Source: Holacanthus passer (taxonomy: Eukaryota > Chordata > Actinopteri > Pomacanthidae). From it: a DNA stretch of 64,000 nucleotides. How positions within the stretch are numbered: position 1 is the first letter of the stretch; every line of letters begins with the position of its first letter. This document shows positions 56,271 to 64,000 of the stretch, in pieces. Location: positions 13,722,001 to 13,786,000 of the forward strand of contig JAFREQ010000011.1 of NCBI GenBank assembly GCA_025331565.1. The letters run 5' to 3'. Under the pieces are notes generated by a model. It was not told the DNA's origin. It made no database searches and saw nothing but the letters and a program-made list of their open reading frames with translations. Position numbers and translations under genes: made by a program.

Positions 56271-58305
56271 GAAAGAAACTTGAAACTGGTCCCTGATTGA
56301 ATAAGAGCCTCAGTGAGGGAAAGCAGATAAGCTGAATGAATGTCTTGCTTTGTATTATTTATTCATGCACTATGATTATATCTTTATAATGGCTGTAAAG
56401 ACAGGTCTGCATCACTTCAGTCAAGGCTGGATTACAATGCTGTTAATCATTATTTAAGACTGCAAACCAGCACAACTTTAGATGAAACACCTGCAGGTTT
56501 TCACTGGGCTTAAACAGTCTGACGGCTCAGTTGTGTAGCCTCGGCAGGATGACTTACACTTTTAAAAAGTGCCAGGTTGTCTGACAGTATAATGCCACAG
56601 TTATATTTAAAGAAAGTCTTATTGTTAAAAGCACAACAGAAAAGTGAAGGACAGACAGGAGGCTTTGTCTACGTGAATTGCTAATTTCTGTCAAAGTGAA
56701 AATTGTAATCTGGAGAATCTTCATTTCAGCTCAGAATATGCAAAGGCTTTTTGCTTCAAACTGGCAAGTATGGCTTCTCTCTCTCACTTGATTATACACA
56801 TCACTTTGAGCTGCCTGCGCCCTCCAAGTGAGCACGGCTTGCTGAGAGGAGCTCGCTGTGATCTCTTGTTTGTTAGAAGATAAAGGCTATGGATATGACT
56901 GGACGTACATTATAAGCTGTGGGTCATCAGGTGGTCTTTCGGGCTGCAGCTGCCATATTTAATTCAGAGGGAGAAGAGAGAAGATAACAAAAGGAGAAAG
57001 ACACAAACAGAAATTAGCCTGTGCAAAGAGACAGCAGATGGTGGAAGTGTTGAGAAAGTAAAATAACAAAATATGACGGCTAAACAGAAAACGAAGCGGC
57101 TCCGAATGAATGTGTGAAGGTAATTTGAGGAGGCTGGAGGCAAGATGTAGAGTGACTGTAAATACAAGGCAGAGTCACTGAGCTTTGCTTTCAGTATTAG
57201 TGAAATGAATATTAATGGTCAGCCCACTTGTCTTGTCATCTTTCTCCTCCACTGATCATGGCAGCGCACTCACCATAAGCATGTTGTCAGAGGTGGATAA
57301 AGAAAAAAAAAAATAATGCACTCGTTCACACCTTTCTCTTTTTAAAAATGCAGTAAATTTTATATTGAAAAATGAGCATCAGCACTGTGCCAACACACAG
57401 AAATACACATGAAGTTTATAACAAAGCACAGCATTATTCAGTCAATACAGATCCCTTTGCTGTTTCAGTATCGTATGTCAGTTATTAAAGAATGACATTA
57501 AAGCTCTTTGTAAACAAATCAAGAAGCATCTTTGAAATCAACAGAATTCCCTCTATGTTTGTGCATTAATCCACAAACATCTAAAAAAACATCTTAGGAA
57601 TGCTAAGAATATGCTTACAGCAAAATAAAGACAACTGTCAGTCAACTCGATCGTTCTGAAAACAGCAACGGTATTTAAACTGGATATACAGGTTCAAGAA
57701 AAATGCTTTGGCTAAAAAATTATCTTATATAATTTTGACAAAATTCAAGAAAATCAGACCACCTGAATAAGTTCTACAGATTTCAAGCGATTTCAAATTT
57801 TCATCATTTTCCTTCGGCAAAATCCAGCAGATTTTTGGAACTTTTACTTTCAAACTGTGTGATTAAAAGCGTGGTTATATTCTATGTTTTTCTTGTTATC
57901 AACAAATCCAATAAAAAGACCAAAACTGACCAAAAGTATGGCCTGTGTAGCCAAAGCATGACATATTCTTTTGAGTAATAGTTACTAAGAATTACAGTGT
58001 GCAGCTGTTTTGCTATTTAACCTTATTTTTTTAACGACATATATTCATGATCTGTTTTTAAAGATTCAATATCTTCTGTTGTAAATAATAAACTTTCGGG
58101 AAATCGTTTTCAGAACTCGTTTTGGTCTTTTCATTGGATTTGTTCACAATGACAAAAATAGAGAATGTCACCTGCCTTAGCCTTTAACATTTCCCGATTT
58201 GGACATAAACACATAGTGAGACATGCATTTATAATCTACACCAATTCTCGTCCTCAGCTAATATGTCTCACTAAATGTTTACTCCTCTCCATGAAGCCGC
58301 TCCTG

Positions 58306-58505
58306 TCAAGCTGCCTGCTGTACAACAGTCTGTTCCCAGACCATCTCTTTAACCGAGGTTCCCCCTGAGCTTCTCTCGCCGTACTCTCTATCCCCTTGAT
58401 CCCAGGTAGCGGCAGAGTGGTCCGAGGATGCCCCCAGGGATGTCTCTCTGCTGTCTGGGAGGAGAACCCCGCTCTCCGAGCTGCATTCGCTGTTTGAGTC
58501 GGCAC
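58306..58505 (-). CDS. tex264: TEX264 terminal coding exon (partial gene)
   Basis: TEX264 is an ER membrane protein with a GyrI-like domain; its long disordered C-terminal tail binds LC3/GABARAP during ER-phagy. Only the last exon is present: after a CACTGCTCTAG acceptor (ending 58506) 65 codons run to TGA at 58308-58306. The start, GADSNSECSSESG and PDSRETS, aligns with human GADTMSDTSSVSLEVSPGSRETS, and the exon begins in phase 1 at this same glycine. The tail is acidic and Ser-rich as in mammals. Where human TEX264 has the LC3-interacting SSFEEL, this exon reads TSVKEM, and no [WFY]xx[LIV] motif was found in it. It lies upstream of grm2 on the same strand, as in human 3p21. The remaining exons must lie right of the window. 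Confidence 0.75.
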
Positions 58506-58777
58506 CTAGAGCAGTGATAAAACAAAAGGAGGGAACGGACAGATGGTGAGAGGACTTCTATAAACAAACACCACATGAGAAAAGCCTGGTTGTCCAAAAA
58601 TCCAGTGCTGGGATTCAACCAAAATCTGCATGATGGCATTTGAGCAGACACTGTGAATTCAGTCCAGAATAACTATTCTCTCCTCCATGAATTGTGCACA
58701 ATTTAGCACCAGACTCATCAGGTTTTTTTTTTTAGAAATTATATGCATGGAGGAAAATGTATCTTCAAATGAAAAGT

Positions 58778-59580
58778 TGTCCGGATATGTTTCACACAAT
58801 GTGACCAAACATGCTTCAGACTGTTTTAAAATAGTTCAAGGCCATAAAACAAGATTAGAGTCTACAGCGATGCTAGCAGCTAAACTGATACTGATATCAG
58901 TTTACTTGGTGATAAAACCATAAAACGCTGCAATAACATGACCAACAACAAAGGAAGTGAAGACACAAAGATAAGAGACACGAACTATCAGGTTTTCACT
59001 TCTGTCAGTTGCTCCTGATGCTGTATTTCATCACGGAACCAGAAATATAATGTTTCATACAATGTGACCGAGCATGCTTTAGATTGATTGCTAAAATAGT
59101 TCAAGGACATAAAACAAGATGAGAGTCTATAGGTATGCTAGCAGCTAACATGCTTACATGCTCACAAAACCAATGTTGACATGTTTACCAGGTTGATCAT
59201 GTTCGCGTTTATGTTTTGTCAGCTTACAAACATTCTCAAATTAGCTCTAAACACAAAGTACAGCTGAGGCTGGATGGGAAGGTCGTTAATTAATTAAATT
59301 TTTCAGGAATTAAAATACTGAATAAGTTGACATTTGGACCTGATGATGAAAGTTATGAGAATTCATGCCGAGGGAGACGTGAACCGATGTGCTAAATTTA
59401 ATGTAATTTCACCCATCCACTAGTGGTCGGATATTTCACTTCAAACCACACGTGTCAACCTCAAGGTGGCGCTAGAGGAAAAGACAGATCACCAAGGTCA
59501 GAGAGATTCATTGTATGGGAACCATGAATGTCCGTACAAAGTTTCATGTCAATCCATTGTATAGTTGTTGAGATATAAAA
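58778..59580 (-). repeat. composite dispersed teleost repeat with internal duplication
   Basis: Read on the minus strand, 59580-59420 gives 'tcaacaactatacaatggat', 'acattcatggttccc', 'accttggtgatc', 'ttttcctctagcgccacctt' and 'gaggttgacacgtgtggttt'. This is the same order as at 2998-3410. It is followed by blocks with 'agctgctagcat' and 'agactctcatcttgttttat'. The latter block occurs twice, at 58778-58885 and 59045-59148. Confidence 0.65.
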
Positions 59581-62554
59581 TCTATAGGAAGTTCAGTTCC
59601 AGAAATGCTTTTTTTTGTGTGTGTGTGTGTGTAGTATATCTTGCTTGTCACACATCTTACTGCTTGTTAATGAACTATGGGATGAGCAGCAACACCTTGT
59701 GCCGCGACTTGAAGGCAGAACTCAAAATAGGCCCTGAAATGTTGTTAATTAGAAACTCCTGTAATCTAAAGGTCTTCTGCTCTTTAATTGGACGGGTTCA
59801 AATAATCAGCCCGACCCCTTTGACTCCTCAGTGTTTTTTAGCTTGTTCCTTACAGGTTAATAGGATCAATTTCATACCTGAGTGTGGCAGTCTGTTGACC
59901 TTTTGTCTTTGTGTGGCTGTTTCCACATAACGCTCTTCTCAAATCAATAGCTCCTTACACTGAGCCAGCCCGTCATTAGCGGCAGACCTGATATTGACAC
60001 ATGGTGAAAACTAACCTTTCATATGAAACAGTGGTCAGAAGGCAGAAGGAGGCTAATCATCATGTTACAGGTGATAAATACATCATGACATGAGACAAAT
60101 AATCAGAGGTGACTGAGGTTTGTGCGGTTAACACAATGACAGGTTGACAAACTGTCTCAATTTCAAGAGCGTATAAAAAAATCAATTGAATTAAATTGAA
60201 TTATCAATCAACAAATTATCACTGAATATGAATTCCACATTTTTCTGGGAATCCAAGATGAACAGTGGCTGTAACTCGAACAAAGCCATACATACAAAGA
60301 TTTGAAGCCTTGAAAGAGGTGAAGAAAAAGAAAACAAATACAGCGAGAGTAGCTGCTGACTTTGTCAATAACTCTGTGACAGGCTCTTGAGACACCAAAC
60401 AGTAAAGCAACACAACATATTTTTTTCATTCCTCATTAAACTTCAAAGGTAGAAAACAGAAGTATACGCTTTGGAGACGTGTCGAAAAGTTACGCTCAAG
60501 TTAGGAGACTTCCAACACCACGAGCAAAATACAAAAGGAGGAAATGGTGTAGTGCCCAACATTAATTACCCTGAAAATACTTTGGATTATTGAAAATTGA
60601 ATCAGGAGCTGGAACTCTGTTAACACCATAAAAGACCTAAAGGCTCGTGCTGTTGTGTAGCACATGTATAATATAGAAAAGATGAGAGAGGGAGAAAGAG
60701 AGAGGGAGAGAGATCGCAGTGGAAATCAGTTCATGTTGACACAGAGTATGAGACCGGGGCCAGGATGGAGCACACAGGAGTTCAAACAAGAGGTGAACCA
60801 TGAGATTTCAACTAATTGCATGTAAACTGCACAGATGATTGAACGATAAATTATTTCCTGGCAATAACACTGCATCCAGCGGACTGTGATGATGTTCACC
60901 TAATGGAACAGAAGTCGTATACATAAGGAAAAAAAAATGCAAGACATGCAAATCAGTACTGAACACAATGTACAGCATAGAACAAACTGACATTTATCTT
61001 AATGCGTTCAAAATTCAACTAAAAAAACAACCAAATTTGAATGTAGCCACAAGCTCTTGCTGATTAATTTACACCCATGTCATGTGCATGTGACTGGTGG
61101 AGCCCAGAGAAAAATGAAATAAAACATTAAATATATGCATACTGAGCTCGGAGAGATCAACGAGTTTGGTCTCGCGTTGGTTTTTCTCTGCTGGTTGGAC
61201 GCCTAAAGCAAGTCACAAAACTTAATCAGTCAATAGGGAAGAAAAATGCCATTCGGATTGGAAGATACATATTACGCATGATATCTTCTTTTTTTTTCTT
61301 AGGCTAAAATGGTCTCTGCATTTGATTTGAAGGGGCTTAGTGGCGCCTTTGGGCATCAGTCCCTACATGCATGTGAGTGACAGTTGATCCTTTACTGGAA
61401 TGAGACCAAGACAGATGCTGCAGAATTGGAGTGTGTTAAGATTTAATGTGCTTACTCTAAACTTAATTTACAGAATGATAATTATATTCAGGCTCAGATC
61501 CTGTTGGGTAAAAATCAGTGCAGACCAATATATTGTGTAACGGGTGACAATCAGGACTGTTGACTTGAGACTTGGAGTTTAGTGTGACTTGAATTACAAA
61601 AAATAGGACCTCAGTTTTGCTCAATTCCTGGATGCCAATGGGATCATGAATATATTATCTGATTACACAACTGAGTCTAATAATCTGTTTGACACAATTT
61701 CAGATTATACAAAATACATCAAAAAAGCCTGTCCAACAGCATTTATTAGTTTCGGACTCTGGGAATCCTGAAACTGTTTGGGAGCCCCACTGGAGAGGCC
61801 TGCCTCCCACTTTAAAAACCTCAACTTTAAAGGAAAATGTTCAGATGCTGTGTCATTTCAATGGTCAAGACTCAGAGACCTGTGAGACTTGCAGTTTGCT
61901 TCGGAAGATTTGTGACATGACTTGGACTTGAGATCTGACTCAAGGCTTCCTTTAACAACACTTGAGGATTGACGTTGACTTGCCCCAGAAGACATTAAAA
62001 CAGCTCCAGTGACAAAGCCACTTGTGTATTTCCATGTTAGAGAATGACAGGGAGATTTCTGCCGCTGTCTGACAGGAAGAGGAGCCATGTGTGAGGAGGC
62101 TGGGGGTTGATTTGGTCACTGAGACAGGGTTGGTATGGGGGGGAGAAGGGGGGTGCAGATGGGGGTCGGTGGACCAAAGAAGCCTCCAGTGTCCCGAATG
62201 CTCCACTGACCTGGGTGAGTTGATCCCAGTGTGACAGGTGCATGGCTACCTGTCACATTATCATTCACAGTCATGGACCCAAACGTCATTCCCGCTCTGC
62301 AGCCATGACACATGAGAAACACTGGATTTGTCAATGTCACTCACTTTTGAAGAGCGGTTTTCTCTGGTGTAGTTGGAGCTTGTGGGTGGAAGATGAAGAG
62401 ACACTGAGAGGGGTTGGACAAAACCAGATAAATATACAGCATTGCAATTAAGAGTGAGAAGTAACTAATTATTAAAAACTATTGAAGAATTAAGTGTCTT
62501 TTTTTCCCATTAGTGCAACATCAGTCATTTTAATTTCAAAGGAGATTATTTTTT

Positions 62555-62582
62555 TGAGAAGAGAAGAGAAGAGAAGAGAAGA
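62555..62582 (+). repeat. (GAGAA)n pentamer array
   Basis: Five to six perfect GAGAA units directly following a T run. Confidence 0.9.
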
Positions 62583-64000
62583 ATTACACTCAATTACTTT
62601 TGGAAAGGTAAAAGGTGAGCAAGATATTCTCTCTGCTTTGAACCCACATTTGTGCATAACTTAGTTTTTCTTACTAAGAATTGTTGGCCATAACCTTTGG
62701 AGAGCAAAAAAAAAAAATCATCTAGATACCACATTGGTTCTTTCACAGCTGCCAAAACTGAGTGACTTCTGGCAACAGCTCTCACATCATCCCAGAGAAG
62801 TTAGGATATATTAGACTTCTGGCAGAATAAAACAAAGCAATTTGCTAACAATCAAAATAATTAGGACAGTTGATTTTCCAAAACAGCGTTGAATGCTCCC
62901 TGAATAAATCAATCACTACACGCTGGGCTTTGTTTAACCGAGCCGAACTCACTGTAAGCATCTACTCCTAATGAAGCTCGTCTGCCTTAATGATGCAGTT
63001 TCCGCATTTTTATAACTGCTGATTTATTAAATTAGAGTTCTACTGAGGGAAACATTACAACGAATTTAGCAGAAGACCTCAGTAATACATACAATCTGTG
63101 AAGAAAAGGTGACGGTATTGGACTTTTTCTAGCAAACCTTCATTAGTATTTTATATGAAACACATACAGTCAGACAGTAACACATTCTCAGTCTAAGTGA
63201 CTAAACACACAGGTTACAGCTTATTTCTCATTACATCCAGGAGAAATATCCTTCAGGAAAATCCATTACAGTATCATGAAACTGTCTGAGAAAATTATGA
63301 CTGAAACACGGATTAAAATTAGACTTAAATTAAAAATGAGTTCCAACTAAATTTTGACCAAAACAAAACAACTAAAATGCAACTTTAGACCAACTGCTAT
63401 TTTCAATAAGGGACTAAGACTAAATTAAAATACCTTGTCAAAATTAATACTGGTGTTTTCTGTTGTGGGTTTTTAATTTGAAACAGCCTATATTTGGATA
63501 CATTACAGCGTCTACTTGAATTGAATTGAACTTAATTGATCAATATGGCCTCTGTCAACACTGTTGCAATTAGGTGCTATACATCTGCTATTATCAAAGA
63601 GACTAATTTTCACTCTGTGTCAACACATGATTAGACCTGCTTCATCTCACTTCATCCACTATTGAGTCCTGAAAACACTCCTTCACAAGCTTTTACGTCT
63701 CATGAGGATAAATTAGTGTCAAGTGAAATTGTGTTAAAGTGCTTGTGCATCTTTTACACTGAAAGCCAGTTTTCCATATGGTGTCTGTGAAGCTGTGGAC
63801 AGCCCCTCGGTGAGTGGCAGCACACTTCCACCAGAGGCTGTTGTGTCTGGGCTTTTCATTAACACCTTAAAAGGTGTCAATCACAGTTTGCTTCTGCGAG
63901 GCTGCTCATAAACAGTACAGCAGAAGAAACAAGGTCCAAATCCCCCAGGTCCCACCCGAGCAGCAAATACCACGGCTCAATGCTGAAACCAAAACACAGG

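Larger units (their letters stand above)
52991..58305. other. intergenic DNA between tex264 3' end and grm2 promoter
   Basis: About 5.3 kb. Its right end must hold the tex264 3' UTR (leftward from 58305). It includes a CA run (53503-53522), two MITE-like foldback elements (54779-55202 and 55246-55560), a perfect-looking hairpin (56207-56270) and poly(A/T) tracts. No coding exon recognised on either strand. Confidence 0.5.
58506..64000. other. tex264 last intron (and beyond)
   Basis: Non-coding sequence upstream of the tex264 last exon. I searched the minus strand by eye for the preceding TEX264 exon (MCPL, EWKW and similar) and did not find it. It contains a composite teleost repeat (58778-59580), a GA-rich tract (60685-60711) and a GAGAA pentamer array (62555-62582). 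The open frames around 61858-62340 are GC-rich but match nothing known. Confidence 0.5.

Noticed and set aside
61858..62340. Cluster of overlapping GC-richer frames on minus strand, considered as a tex264 exon
   Set aside because: No match to TEX264 domain residues and no consistent splice sites; left as intronic.

Overview
The window is vertebrate nuclear DNA, most likely from a ray-finned (percomorph-type) fish. The genes have introns with GT/AG junctions, intergenic DNA is AT-rich with CA/TG and tetranucleotide microsatellites, and many stretches resemble dispersed repeats familiar from spiny-rayed fish. Gene identities rest on remembered family sequence, exon phase and gene order; no search was run.

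Left to right: (1) 1-4203, two caveolin genes in tandem on the minus strand. These are the first coding exon of cav3 (the rest lies left of the window) and a complete three-exon caveolin-2-like gene. (2) 4204-10911, intergenic and repeat-rich. (3) 10912-12192, an intronless orphan class A GPCR of the GPR61/GPR62 family (minus). (4) 12193-16389, intergenic. (5) 16390-18571, a five-exon BEN-domain gene (minus), facing (6) rrp9, the U3 snoRNP 55K WD40 protein (plus, 15 exons, 19489-24807), across a short probable bidirectional promoter. (7) 26877-48069 (with a probable untranslated first exon near 52421), grm2, a group II metabotropic glutamate receptor (minus, five coding exons, 892 codons). (8) 58306-58505, the last coding exon of tex264 (minus); its other exons lie right of the window.

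The order tex264 - grm2 - rrp9 - gpr62, with relative orientations, matches human 3p21. This supports the grm2 and gpr62 assignments over the paralogues grm3 and gpr61. Mammals have PARP3 between RRP9 and GPR62; here a BEN-domain gene sits there. The caveolin pair resembles the CAV2-CAV1 arrangement, while mammalian CAV3 has no CAV2-like neighbour.

The genes serve unrelated functions (caveolae, orphan signalling, chromatin/DNA binding, ribosome biogenesis, glutamate signalling, ER-phagy); nothing here looks like a functional cluster. The large non-coding portion holds a decayed Penelope-like retroelement, two MITE-like foldback elements, several dispersed teleost repeats and microsatellites. 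I found no tRNA, rRNA, CRISPR array or convincing new multi-gene system. The most unusual points are the cav2-like/cav3 pair, the tex264 exon without a recognisable LC3-interacting motif, the BEN gene inside a conserved block, and a C-rich pentamer array just after the grm2 stop codon.
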